From positions 80,199-144,198 of the forward strand of contig CAJNOP010000345.1 of the NCBI GenBank assembly GCA_905250075.1: 64,000 nt of DNA, given 5' to 3'. How positions within the stretch are numbered: the first letter of the stretch is position 1; each line of letters starts with the position of its first letter. A program made the position numbers and the translations under genes. This DNA comes from Rotaria sp. Silwood1. Lineage: Eukaryota; Rotifera; Eurotatoria; Philodinida; Philodinidae. Below the pieces are notes generated by a model, which searched no databases, was not told the DNA's origin, and worked only from the letters and a program-made list of their open reading frames with translations. Shown piece after piece: positions 51,405 through 62,021 of this stretch.

Positions 51405-51710
51405 ACTACAAAAAAGAAAAGGTTTTTTACCGAACCTAAAAAGGTTCTCATTCTGGGCACACGGTAAGATTCTTTTTTTGGTTTCGTAAAAGCTGAGGTT
51501 CAGTACCAAACCATATTTGGAAAACTGAAATAAAGGTTTCGTATAATAGATTTCGTGCTGATCCTTTTTAGCAAACTGAAAATAAAGTTCCGTCGACAAG
51601 GTTCCGTACTGAACCTATACAAGAAACAGAAAAAAAGATTCCGTATAGATAGTTTTCTGCTAAACCTTTATTACAAATTGAAACAGAAGGTTTCGTACAT
51701 AATGATACAC
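51405..51710. repeat. GTTTCGTA/TACGAAAC palindromic-unit element, copy B
   Basis: The same kind of internal units as copy A: aaggttttttaccgaacct, gtttcgtaaaagctgaggtt, aaggttccgtactgaacct, gattccgtatag. Begins near aacactacaaaaaagaaaa. Ends are less clear than in copy A. Non-coding. Confidence 0.5.
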
Positions 51711-51716
51711 ACCAAA

Positions 51717-51871
51717 CATGTTTTGAATCGTCCACCCAGTCACTAATTTAGTTTAAAATCAAACCTACTAATAATTTTCAGTTTTGAATCAATCTGGATT
51801 GATTTTAAACTGAAAGTCATCAGTAGGCTTGATTTTAAATTAAATTAGTGACTGGTTGGACGGCTAAAAAC
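51717..51871. repeat. Foldback palindrome 3
   Basis: Arms of about 72 bases (51717-51789 and 51800-51871) are reverse complements around a short spacer. Matching blocks are cagtcactaattta (left) with its complement near 51840, and attttcagttttgaatcaat with its complement near 51805. It abuts copy B of the GTTTCGTA element. Non-coding. Confidence 0.75.
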
Positions 51872-52539
51872 AGGTTTAGTGCGAATCAATCTATAATAGA
51901 AAAATAAATAGATTTATTTTATTTTATAATATCAGACTTACTCTTGATTTTGATGTTTGAATCAACCTACAATAGAAAAAAAATAATTTTATCTATAAAA
52001 TCAAACTTACTAATGATCTCCTTGCCTTTGCCAATCTATAATATACGATGAATCCAAATAACAAAATATAATATTTTTTAAAACATCATACTCACTGCTC
52101 AAGCCGTTCAATCGACTTTATAGATTCTGCAAAACACTAATCGGATCCTTTATCAGATTTCCCTGAAAACTGGCCTCTTAAGAATAAATACCTGCTGGAT
52201 GCCTATTTTAGACGTTACTCATGCAATACTCGAAATATTCTGAATCATATCAAAAAGTTCGAGAAACCACCAAAAATTATCATATTCGACAGTGCCCACA
52301 ACGAAAATTATGATTAAATTAATTCATTAAATAGGTCAATTGTTATTAATTGAAGTCCTACCGTATTAAGGTATTTTGAACAGCGCAGATAGTTGCCCAA
52401 AACAAAACAACAAATCTATCAAGACATTTATTTTTCAACTGCGTGTCAATGACGATGGTGCTTCAGTTGAGTTAGTTGTATATATATAACTGCGGCCGCA
52501 AAACAAAACGGCAATTGAATAATCAACAAGGCTATCGAT

Positions 52540-53290
52540 AATATTTTAAAGTTACCTCTGGATAATATATATAACTTTTCGAGGCCTCTTATGAAATGCT
52601 CTCTATAAATTTTTGAAGGCTACCTCGGAGTGTTACCAATAGCTTTTCGTTGGGTACGTGGGGGTACCATTCTGTAACTTTTTCACAGGTGTCTCGGGGT
52701 ATAGATGAAACCGGTACCGGGCAACAGTCAGTTCAGTACCGGTCTGGATTTCGGATCGACTGGTGTTTGCCGGGCTGACTGGTATAAATTTTTCACTCTC
52801 CTGCTCTATGACTGTACCCATAGAGAAAAAAACAAGTGGAATCAAGGCTGATCCACTGCTCACACAAAAATTAGTTTAACAAATAGTTTATATCATGTTC
52901 TCAATGAAACTACTGTTGTCCATAGTGAAACATTATGCCAGTATTCGGCAACATACTAGGGTAACTCACAAAACGTTACTATGGAGCACAATTTCATTTT
53001 AAGACTTGATCTGTTGCGTGTAGATCGGCATTTACTGATAGACTAATGTATCACAAATATCCTGTTTATTACCGGTATACCGGTGTATCGGTCCGGTCTG
53101 AAATTTTCAGACCAGTACAGGTACCAGTCTGAAAAAAACTAGACCGGTTCCATCTATGTCTCAGGGTACTATCTGTAGCCTTTGAGGGCTACCTGAGGAT
53201 ATCATATGGGGGTACCCATCTCTAACTTTTGAGTGCTACCTCGAAGTATTGCTCTATACATATTTAAGGGCTATTTGAATATACTGCATG
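52540..53290. repeat. Diverged tandem array, about 45-60 base period, with an insertion
   Basis: Units share ggctacctcggggta, followed by ccattctctaactttt. They recur at about 52575, 52619, 52660, 53165, 53200 and 53230. The array is interrupted by a separate element at 52702-53156, whose flanks tgtctcggggta and tgtctcagggta are consecutive array units or a target duplication. Period and copy number are by eye. Confidence 0.5.
52702..53156. mobile_element. MITE-like insertion with accggt-rich ends
   Basis: Left end TAGATGAAACCGGT and right end (inward) TAGATGGAACCGGT form 14-base terminal inverted repeats with one mismatch. Near both ends are further accggt and gtaccgg blocks. It is flanked by nearly identical 12-base strings (tgtctcggggta on the left; tgtctcagggta on the right). 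Non-coding, about 455 bases. Superfamily not assigned. Confidence 0.62.
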
Positions 53291-53919
53291 CTTTCCTTTT
53301 CTTTTGCTATTAGGCAATGTATTCACTTTACGCTCGATTAGGAATGTAGCGATACCATTATCTATAACACGAATATCAAATACAATTGGGAGTATTAGTA
53401 TTCATTTTGGGTCCACACTGAGCCAGAATTAGATGAGATCAGTTACCATTACTTTATCAAGTAACAAGAAAAACTTGGAAATTGAATATTTTCATTAGAA
53501 GGACGCACTTTTTCTGAAATAGTGGTGTTCTCTAAAATTTAAGCAAAGATTCTCGGTGCCAAAGGATTCATATCTCTATAAGGTAGTTTTCTAAAAAATG
53601 CTAATTTACAAACTTCGAAAAACCAATCAGAGATTCGGATTCCTCAACCTCGAAGGTCTTGAATCAAATTTTATAGAAAATTCGTTATTTCCGAAAAACT
53701 TTCTCTCCTTAATGAAGACGTAAAACTCAGAAGTTTTCCATGATACTGGGTAATGTAACGGTAACTGGTCGCATTTAATTTTGATCCAATGTCGAATAAA
53801 TATCAATGGTACCAATACCGTATTGACACTATTACATTTCTGCTCTCGATACTATCTATATATATATAATGTTCAGTGTCTGTCCATGTGTTTCTCTGTG
53901 CCAAGGCAAAGATTGAACG

Positions 53920-54100
53920 TCGTAAGGCTATAATGGTATAAAGGGATAAGGCTAGAAGGTCACAAGGATATAAGGCTATAATGGTATAAGGCTAGAAGTC
54001 TATAAAAGGATTAGCCTACAAGGGTATAAGATTATATGAATGTAAGGCTAGAACGGTATTATGGTATGAGGCTACAAGGGAGTAAGGCTATACGATCTAT
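53920..54100. repeat. Minisatellite of aaggctataatggtataagg type
   Basis: About nine variable copies of a roughly 18-22 base unit (aaggctagaaggtcacaagg, aaggctataatggtataagg and similar). It lies between two nearly identical stretches, ctatatatatataatg at about 53858 and 54099. Non-coding. Confidence 0.65.
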
Positions 54101-54469
54101 ATATATATATAATGCGAAGCGCCTGATCGTCTCTTATTGAGTTAACGTTAAAGCACAGATGTGAAACTTTACAAGAAAAAAACAGTCGTGCAGTATGTAC
54201 TGGTTCTCACTAGTATTAATTATTTTCTCAACATGCAAAGTAAACTTCGTCCTTTTCCCATCTTTATTCGGATTGCCTGACGTTTTAATTTTTTCACTTT
54301 GATTTGTTCTGGAGCAAGATGCATTTGCATTTGAATTTGTTCCTGTTTCATTTCTCATTATTTTGATTTTTGGTAATAAGTCCTGATGGTTTTACATTAT
54401 ACTACTGAAAATATAAGGATTTTCAAGTAAGTTAAACACCGGAGCTAGCGCTGGACCATTCACGATTAG

Positions 54470-54845
54470 GAAAAAAATTAAAAGCTTAGAAGTGTACAGA
54501 ACTATATATGGCTTCGTACGAAGTACACGAAATCCATTAGCACTTAATGAAACCATGCAAGGTTTTACAAGGTAACTGCGAAACCTTACAACAAACTACG
54601 AAACTATCGACCGTTCCGTATAAAATATACTAAACCTTTTGAAGACTTACGAAACGATTGATAGTTTCGTATAAAATTTACGAAACCTACATAGTGTTTC
54701 ATTGAAGACTTGCGAAATCTGCGAAACTTAAAAAAGTTCTGAACGAAAATCTCGATACGATTTTCATTTCACCGAACCTAAAAACATTCGGTATAAAAAT
54801 GCGAAACTATTAAAGTTCAGTAATAAACCGGATTTTTTTAGAGTG
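54470..54845. repeat. GTTTCGTA/TACGAAAC palindromic-unit element, copy C
   Basis: Repeated cgaaacctt, gtttcgtataaaatttacg and cgaaactatcgaccgttccg units, ending in ggatttttttagagtg, which matches the right end of copy A. Non-coding. Confidence 0.55.
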
Positions 54846-55759
54846 TTTGTCAACCTTAATAAAATATCGTTATTTGCTCGAAAAATCTTTTCTTCAACTA
54901 AAAAATTCAATTCAAAACTTTTAATATGTGACCTCAGATTCGGATTCTCCGACCCCGATTTATCTTTGGTAGAAATTCCTTAGTCAAATCTATATGCTAG
55001 AGAAACTATGTAAGATTGAAGGAAAGATTTGAATTCAGCCGAAACTTAGTGTCGATTGGATCCAGGGAATGACCGAACCTCAGGAATCCCGGTCTGTTCC
55101 AGGGTTCGGTGCATGCCTATTTCTTAGTAGAAAAAACTTAAACTATGAACTTGTCAGTCTGAGTTAGATGAAGATCAAATGTCCTACTCACCTTATCGCG
55201 TCACTCTCCAGTACTATATCTCATAAAAAATAAAGTGTATCACACCGGAGAAAGCATCGAAGTGTGATAGTCATAGCAGTTGTCTGGTCCTTGCGCGCAA
55301 GTGAAAAATACCTTTGGCGAGCAAAAACTCCTTTCCCAAGTCACAGCAGCAGGCATTTTGCGGCTCTACACGCCCGAACACTTCTACGTCTCGTCATTGA
55401 ACGACCTGTTATTCATCATCGCACACTAATGTGACGATTATTAGATAGAAGAAGGGTTAATGAAGATGGAATTACACTTTATTTCGCATTTTCATATCAT
55501 AAATCGCACTTGCATACAAATGTTTCTACACTTTTTATACGCAGGCATCGAAACTAAGCAAATATCACGATATAACGGTGTGAAATATAATACCAGAGGA
55601 TAAGGACAAAACTTAGAGTGAGAGTAAAGTGCATCGTAAGGACAAAGCACATGATAAGGACAAAATATTAGGCAAGGCTAACCTTCATCGTTACAACTAG
55701 CTCTCAGTGACGCGCTGCACACGCTACTTACCGATCCCTATTATACACTGCTATTATAG
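54846..55759. other. Upstream region of the hydroxypyruvate-isomerase-like gene
   Basis: Noncoding, with a rising G+C content towards the gene. Three copies of (g)ataaggacaaa or gtaaggacaaa lie at about 55600-55665. Immediately before the ATG is ctattatag, which has the form of a splice acceptor. No TATA box or other site can be named with confidence. Confidence 0.4.
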
Positions 55760-56590
55760 ATGTCGAATCCGCACAAATTCAAACAATCCATTGCTTACTG
55801 GTGCCTCGCTAACACCGAATGGGAATGGAGTATAGAACAAATCTGCCAACTCGCCCTTAATCTTGGTATTGAAGGCATCGATCTCGCGCCACCAGAAACT
55901 TATCCCACTCTAAAGAAACACAATCTGAAATGTGCGCTTTGCTGGAACGGAATGCCCGGAGCGCCCTTTATGAAAGGCCTCAACAATCTGAAGAATCACG
56001 AAGAAGTCATTGCCCGTACCAAACAATCCATCGACCTTGCCGCCGAGTACGGTTTTCCGAACGTGATCGCCTTCACTGGATACAAGTGGCTCAATCCTGA
56101 AGATCCTTCTAGCGGCGAAGTGCCGATTGACGAATGCTTTGACAATTGCGTGAAAGGTCTTATCGACCTATCTACATATGCCGCTGAGAAAGGTGTTATC
56201 GTTTGCCTAGAGCATCTCAACACGCGCGATGAATCGCATCCGATGAAAGGTCATCCCGGTTACCAGGGCGACAACATCGATTTCTGCGCTGACATTGTTC
56301 GCAAAGTAAATTCGCCAAATGTTCGTCTTCTATTCGACGTCTATCATGTGCATATCATGCATGGCGACGTCATCAAATACTTACGAGCTCATCGTGACGT
56401 CATCGGCCACATTCACACCGCAGGCTATCCGGGCAGAAATGAATTAGACGACAAACAGGAAATTCATTATCCAGACATTGTGGCCGCTATTCGAGAAATC
56501 GGCTACACCGGCTACATTGGCCACGAATTTATTCCGACTCGTGAGCCCGTGAACGGCTTGTCTGCGGCGGTGAACATGTTCAACGCTTAA
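55760..56590 (+). CDS. Hydroxypyruvate-isomerase-like TIM-barrel enzyme, bacterial type
   Basis: Intronless 276-residue protein of the xylose-isomerase-like TIM barrel family (AP_endonuc_2 fold). It matches bacterial hydroxypyruvate isomerase-type proteins along its length: GIEGIDLAPPETYPTLKK, CLEHLNTR (Glu151), LLFDVYHVHIMHGDVI (Asp193, His196), GHIHTAGYPGRNELDD (His219, Arg226), and YIGHEFIP (Glu256). The Glu and His residues at these sites bind metal and move protons in the family, which interconverts hydroxypyruvate and tartronate semialdehyde or related sugars; the exact substrate is not certain. The coding sequence is about half G+C, far above the surrounding DNA and the other genes, and uses C- and G-ended codons. 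It is the only clear gene in the repeat-rich right third. AATAAA at about 56679 is a eukaryotic-type 3' signal. These facts favour horizontal transfer from bacteria. Fully open frame, no lesion seen. Confidence 0.92.
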   Translation: MSNPHKFKQSIAYWCLANTEWEWSIEQICQLALNLGIEGIDLAPPETYPTLKKHNLKCALCWNGMPGAPFMKGLNNLKNHEEVIARTKQSIDLAAEYGFPNVIAFTGYKWLNPEDPSSGEVPIDECFDNCVKGLIDLSTYAAEKGVIVCLEHLNTRDESHPMKGHPGYQGDNIDFCADIVRKVNSPNVRLLFDVYHVHIMHGDVIKYLRAHRDVIGHIHTAGYPGRNELDDKQEIHYPDIVAAIREIGYTGYIGHEFIPTREPVNGLSAAVNMFNA

Positions 56591-57440
56591 TCAATTGCGC
56601 CAAATATCCGAATTATCTCGGCTCCTACCCATTTTCACATTTAACATTCAAGTATAATATTGATGACACTTTCAAGGCCAATAAATACACCAATACTATC
56701 TTTGCAGACAATGCCCGTAGCGAGATCATACCAAATCCCGCTACTTTTGCTCTGTGAGTGAAATCAAAAACAGCTTAGCAATACAATCGTGAGCGTTTCC
56801 TCAGGCTTAGCACATAAGAAGAATTTCACGATTTTAACCTGAAACGTCAAATATTTTACACTCCGCTTCCACACTCGTTTGGACCACTGATACTCCTCTA
56901 AGTATTCTGATTTTCTTTAGGATTCGCCTAAAATTTCTTTGGCGATTTGGTTCTCTTGATAAAGATAGTTTTGAGACGATGATTCTCGATAGTCAGAAAG
57001 CAGCTCATACATTGTCAATTCTCTGAAGCCGAAGAGAAAGGGAATGAACTGAAATCCATATGAGGATGTATGAATTAAAGTTCATGAGCCAGTGGCGATG
57101 GTCAAGTCTTCATTTCTGCTCTATGCAATGCTCGTTATATTAAAAGGTTCGTGAAGAACTTTTCACTAAACGAGTTTTCTGAGAAACAAGTTTTCATCTC
57201 GGTAGTATCCAATTCTGCAACGAAAACAGTTAACAACTTTTTTTACGACCGCAACCGACTTGTGGGACCAAGACCGAAAACTTTTTACGAGACATGGACC
57301 CGAAAGTTTTTACGGCTGGGACAAAGGTCGAATTTTAAAAATTTATCGGGACCGAAACCAGGACTAAAATTCTGACCTTTTTCTCATCCTTATTCGTTCT
57401 ATTTTTAAGATATTTGATGCAACAGAAGTGTCTAGAACTT
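56591..57440. other. Intergenic region, no gene seen
   Basis: 3' flank of the isomerase-like gene, including AATAAA near 56679. At 57237-57378 are short related blocks (gaccgaaaactttttacg, gacccgaaagtttttacgg, gggaccgaaaccagg), probably a diverged tandem repeat. A 74-residue frame here is made of these repeats and is not a gene. Confidence 0.45.
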
Positions 57441-57444
57441 GAGA

Positions 57445-57515
57445 GTGGGTGTGGGTAAAGAAACGAATTATATCGATACACACCACACATACATTCATAT
57501 CCGCACCCACACCTA
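57445..57515. repeat. Inverted pair of telomere-like motifs
   Basis: The plus strand has gtgggtgtgggt at 57445-57456 and gcacccacacctatac at 57503-57518, facing each other across about 45 bases. This is the same arrangement as at 50441-50872, in miniature. A further pair is at 57754-57810 (gtgagtgtgaggttgg; cacacgcacacacccaca), and another at 60891-60927. Confidence 0.55.
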
Positions 57516-57753
57516 TACATCCTATTTTAACGCGTTATGCATACATTAAACTATCTGACATCGTAAAAGCTCGTTTCAAAATGTTAACAGATACATAATG
57601 CGCAAAAATGTACAGTTTTTAGGATTTGGAGCACATTTATTGTTGAACCATTTTTACGATTTTTATTGATTTTGTCTACTTGGGATGTTAAGTTCACAGC
57701 GAATTTTATTATTATAAGTTTTCGTAATTCGAAATTCTAGAAAAAAGTATTAA

Positions 57754-57810
57754 GTGAGTGTGAGGTTGGCTGTGATGCAAGAGACTAATTTCCACACGCA
57801 CACACCCACA
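57754..57810. repeat. Second small inverted pair of G-rich/C-rich motifs
   Basis: gtgagtgtgaggttgg on the left and ccacacgcacacacccaca on the right, about 22 bases apart. Weaker match to TGTGGG than the pair at 57445. Confidence 0.42.
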
Positions 57811-58407
57811 TTCTTCATGATTTTGTTGGTTAATATGATCTGACATTTGAATATCACAATCTGTTGCTCTAAATCTTGACAAAATGCTTTCCTTCGCAAA
57901 TTCTTCAACTGTATCAATGCTCAAAAATAAGGGTCGCATTTATGGTCAAGAAAGGCAACTTTCAATCAGCACTAAAATATCACGAAAAAGTAGCCATTGT
58001 CTGTCGCTATGCATAGTTATACATGATTCCAATTGTTGACCTAAGCAATCGGCATATTCTATGTTTTTCAAAAGACAGATATAGTATTCAACGTTGATAA
58101 AGAAAAATTCATAAAAAGATGGTCTTACGCATATTTCTCTTATCGAAGTCTTTATTCAACAACAATTGTTTTCAAGTTCAATAGTTCAGATTTTATTTAT
58201 TGTTGTAGAAATAAAAAATAAAGCTTAGGCATTTTTCTATTTATGATTTGATAACTTCATAATCAATAAACACACCATAGTAGGTTAATAGACCTAGGAC
58301 AGTTCCATATCAGTTCCGATCTGGGGAACTGTTCCAACAGTTCTTTGATAGGAACTGATCTGTCCCAACCAGTTCTTTTCATAACAGCTATCGTAGAGGG
58401 ATTCATA

Positions 58408-58540
58408 AGTCCTCAAGGCTTATCCTATGGGGGTACCCTTAGGTCCTCAAGTGCTATACTATAGGGGACCTTTAGGTCCTCAAGGGCGATCCTATGGGGT
58501 ACCCTTAGGTCCTCAAGAGCTATGTCGGGGGTATCCTTAG
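58408..58540. repeat. Tandem array of four units of about 34 bases
   Basis: Four consecutive copies of gtcctcaagggctatcctat followed by ggggtacccttag, differing by a few bases. The array resembles in style, but not in sequence detail, the one at 52540-53290. The foldback element at 58550-59034 begins just after it, and diverged array-like sequence (ggtactcctataggtagccc) resumes after the element. Confidence 0.72.
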
Positions 58541-58549
58541 TTTTTGGAG

Positions 58550-59034
58550 AGCTTTTTCTATCGACCAATCAGATAAAAGGGAGGTGTTTCTCCGTTATTC
58601 TAAGGACGAAGCATACTGTTATTCGGGTCATAAGAAAGAGGACCACGGATAACTCCTGATCGGCCCGAATAGCTCTATGTTTTGTCCTTACAATAGATGG
58701 AAAAGCCCCGCTGAAATCTGATTGGTCCTTGATCAACCAATCAGATTCAAGGGCGCTGTTTCTCCGCTACTGTGAGGACAAAGCATACGAGTATTCGAGT
58801 CATAAGAAGGAAGGCCACGGATAACCTCCTGATCGGCCCGAACAACACGGTGTTTTTTCCTTGTAATAGAAAAAAAACTAGCTGAAGGGTGATGAGGACA
58901 TAGGATACTCTTGTTCGGGCGGTTCAGTGGATTATCCGTGGTTCTCTTTCTTATGACCCGAATAACAGTATGCGTTGTCCTTACAATAGTGGAGAAACAA
59001 CTTCCTTGAATCTGATTGGTCGATAGAAAAAGCT
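58550..59034. mobile_element. Composite foldback element with about 105-base inverted ends
   Basis: The left arm (58550-58655) starts agctttttctatcgaccaat and its near-exact complement ends the element at 59034. Both arms contain the blocks gtttctccg, ggacgaagcatactgttatt, and gggtcataagaaagagg. A second direct copy of the arm-type sequence lies inside at about 58733-58850. Non-coding; a short frame on the minus strand here is made of the repeat. No clear target duplication was found. It interrupts the 34-base tandem array. Confidence 0.75.
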
Positions 59035-59569
59035 GTCGACCAACTAAAGGTACTCCTATAGGTAGCCCTTGATAAAGTTCTGAGCAGCTTCAGCTCCCAG
59101 GAACTCTTCGCCAAGTTGCTGATGCAGCTGTCGCGAGCCGTGGAGCTGTAGCTGCCACACACCTAATACTAAGTGATCTCTCGCAACAATTTTTTAATAG
59201 GCACTGATCTATATAGCAGTTATTTTTGAATGAGTTGATGCTATCAAACATCTTATTTCAGCCCTCTCATTAGATTTGTAATTGGTCCATTCTGAGCCGT
59301 ACTTGTCAACTGCACAAATATGCTGGAATGAAGCTAAAGGAAACTTAATGCTATAATGCAAGTGTCTGATTCTGAAAAGACAAACTAGTCCCTATGGTGA
59401 GTTCTAAAAATAGACTTGTTCCAAGACACAGTTCCCAAAAAAGAACTGGTCACTTTACCAAGTTCTTGGGAAATATACAGTTCACAGAATTTGGATCTGT
59501 CCTAGGCCTATAGGTTAACGTAGGTGGACATTGACACTTGAGTATGACCTGATAGTTTGAATGCGAGTA

Positions 59570-59893
59570 TTAAATGAGTTGATTTTCCGTCGTTGTCACG
59601 TCGATTACTTTTCCATCAATTAGTCTATAAATATGTGAAATGGCACCTCTCATACACTGAGCATCAAGACGAATCATATATTTCTGTTGTTTTTCTGTGA
59701 ATGGTGTTTCGATAATCATCGTTAAATTGGTGACAGGATACGACCAGAAGAAATCGATCGAAGTACATGTTTTTTGAAATATTAGCATGGGCCAAATTAA
59801 GCGTCGACGTTTTGCAATCACGTCTAGTGCTGATTGTACCTGAGCACGGATCATAGGACTAAAGTTGGCCTTCACACGAATCACGAATCCCAT
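59570..59893 (-). CDS. Possible small protein gene, unknown
   Basis: 107-residue open frame with fairly even composition (MGFVIRVKANFSPMIRAQVQ at the start, DFFWSYPVTNLTMIIETPF in the middle, CMRGAISHIYRLIDGKVIDV near the end). A splice acceptor (tgttatag) lies three bases upstream of the Met. A short upstream exon from an ATG at 59975 (MESILLFFILI), joined over a 50-base intron, would keep frame and give a signal-peptide-like leader (MESILLFFILIAMGFVIRVK). The donor would be the unusual gtgact. No family recognised; may be a gene fragment. Confidence 0.35.
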   Translation of the reverse strand: MGFVIRVKANFSPMIRAQVQSALDVIAKRRRLIWPMLIFQKTCTSIDFFWSYPVTNLTMIIETPFTEKQQKYMIRLDAQCMRGAISHIYRLIDGKVIDVTTTENQLI

Positions 59894-59975
59894 TGCCTAT
59901 AACAGACATATCTAGAACTATTGGTTTCATTATCACAGTCACTATCAGAATGAAAAACAAGAGAATGGATTCCAT

Positions 59976-62021
59976 GGTGTACCAATCAAAGACAAAAAGA
60001 TCTCGAACTATTTATATATGAGTCAATATCCATGCACAAGCAAGAGAATGACAATAAAAAAAAAGAGAACAGGTGCTAGGAATTTTACGTGCACAAACTA
60101 GAGTGGTCAAATCACAAAAACTAATCGATTATTTGTTCTATCATCATTCGCATCATTCAAAAATCAATGTTGACTTGAACATTTCTTTTTTGTACAGAAT
60201 TCTGATTATTCTCTAAAAGTAAATCTACATACCCACACCCAACCTGAAGAATTATTCTCAATTAATGAATATTCTCATTTCGTCAAACATATCTGTACTA
60301 ATGGACATTTCGACGATGTGGAATAGTTTCTTTGCAACTGGAATAAACGTCTACCCTGTCTTAACACGTTTTATGTTCAATACAAACATTGAATAAGTAT
60401 CATCAAGAATTTAACAAGAAATATAACGCGCGTCACTTGTGCATACTTAAAACATATTAATTTTGACATAATCTTGAAATAGCACGTTTGAAAGACTTTG
60501 ATCTCTATTTTCCAACGTATTCTTATGAAAAGATTGAATGCATATTATCCTATTCACATTGACTCTAAGATAAATCACTCGAGTTTGCTAAGTCGTTTGA
60601 GGTTTTGTATTTATTTTCTTATTCAATACTCTTTTAACGATGATAATAATATGTGCCAGAGATGATAATGGTTCATGTTTTATACGAATCGATGTTAGTG
60701 AAAAAGGCTCAAAAAGTTATCACACTTTGGTAGAGACATTAACCTTAAACCGCTTCGATGAAGGTTTTTTCTATAGATGAATGACATCTTTGATGCATCG
60801 AATCGGAACTGTTTTCTGTACTTTGCTTCAGAAGTTTGACAAAGTAATTGTAGATTCTAACTTTAGGATGTGGAATATGGTTGCCAGCACAGGGTGTGGA
60901 TTATCTCTTCACTCACACTCACACCCTAGTAGATAAAACTTTAAAAAAAATAAAGGTTCAGTATATACCGAATCTCTCTATTTTTTACAATACAAGTTAA
61001 TCTGATATTGATTAAGACTACTCAGCTAGTAACATCGGTCGAAAGCACAGCCGCCAGGTTTTTCCAAGAAGGCAAACTGCTCACTAATTTGAATGACAAT
61101 TCTTTTCATTCCAGTCCTCATATATGTATGTTTTTCTAAACGATGTGCCTCGAAATTCTCTACTTAATGGCACGCTTAACGTGATCCGATTGTATCCAAA
61201 AAAGATCAACATTTTCGAAAATAACATTGTCTAAATCTTTTAAAATATATTGATATATGGTCTATCTAAAGAGCTATTCTTGAAATACAATTCCTATCCA
61301 TATGATATACTAGTTTATCATAAGATTTAAACCTTGTATAGCATAGACATGCATATTAAATTTGAAGCAAATTAATTTCAATTGATAAGGAAACAAATAA
61401 TCTGAAAAGTTCACAATGTGCCATAGGAAAATACGGATCATTCTTCAGTCGATGCAATCGCATTTTTCAAAAAATAAAAATACTCACCTAGATCAAGTTA
61501 AGCATGGCATCTACTAGGGAACCTCGTGGCACATTTATTGCATGAATATTCAGATCGAAGGGTAGAAAATGAAGAGTTTTCAGTCAATATACTGAAAGTT
61601 TCACTTTTTTTGAAATACTAAACCATTCGTTTCATCAGGCTACTAATAATGAACACAGGTCTTTTAGATGCTTTTAGCAATCATAACCCATCGATATTTA
61701 TCTCGAAGATTTCAAAAATGCCTACTAGCTTATCATAACATATAAATAGACAAATAGATTGCTGTCCAAAAGATTACCTGTATTGCTTCCGCTGTCACTA
61801 TTTCCCGTACATGTACCCGCTTTATTGAAGAATATACTAAAAAAAACGAGAATCGACGAGTGCCGAGCAAATCATGTTTATATTGATTTCTCGCAAAAAT
61901 ATCTTGTTTATTATCTAGAAGAAGAAAAATCAAATGAAGATAAATACTCTAATAGCGAGTAAGAAATTGCATGTGAACAATATGGAAGACTAAAAGACAA
62001 CGAGCCCTGTAAAAAAAAGTA
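59976..62021. other. Intergenic, no gene seen
   Basis: About 2 kb without a supported gene. It contains tacccacacccaacc near 60230 and the inverted pair agggtgtgg / cactcacactcacaccct at 60891-60927, of the telomere-like type. Short open frames are not convincing. Confidence 0.45.

Noticed and set aside
52633-52863. 76-residue minus-strand frame
   Set aside because: Lies across the end of the accggt-ended element and array units; no protein features.
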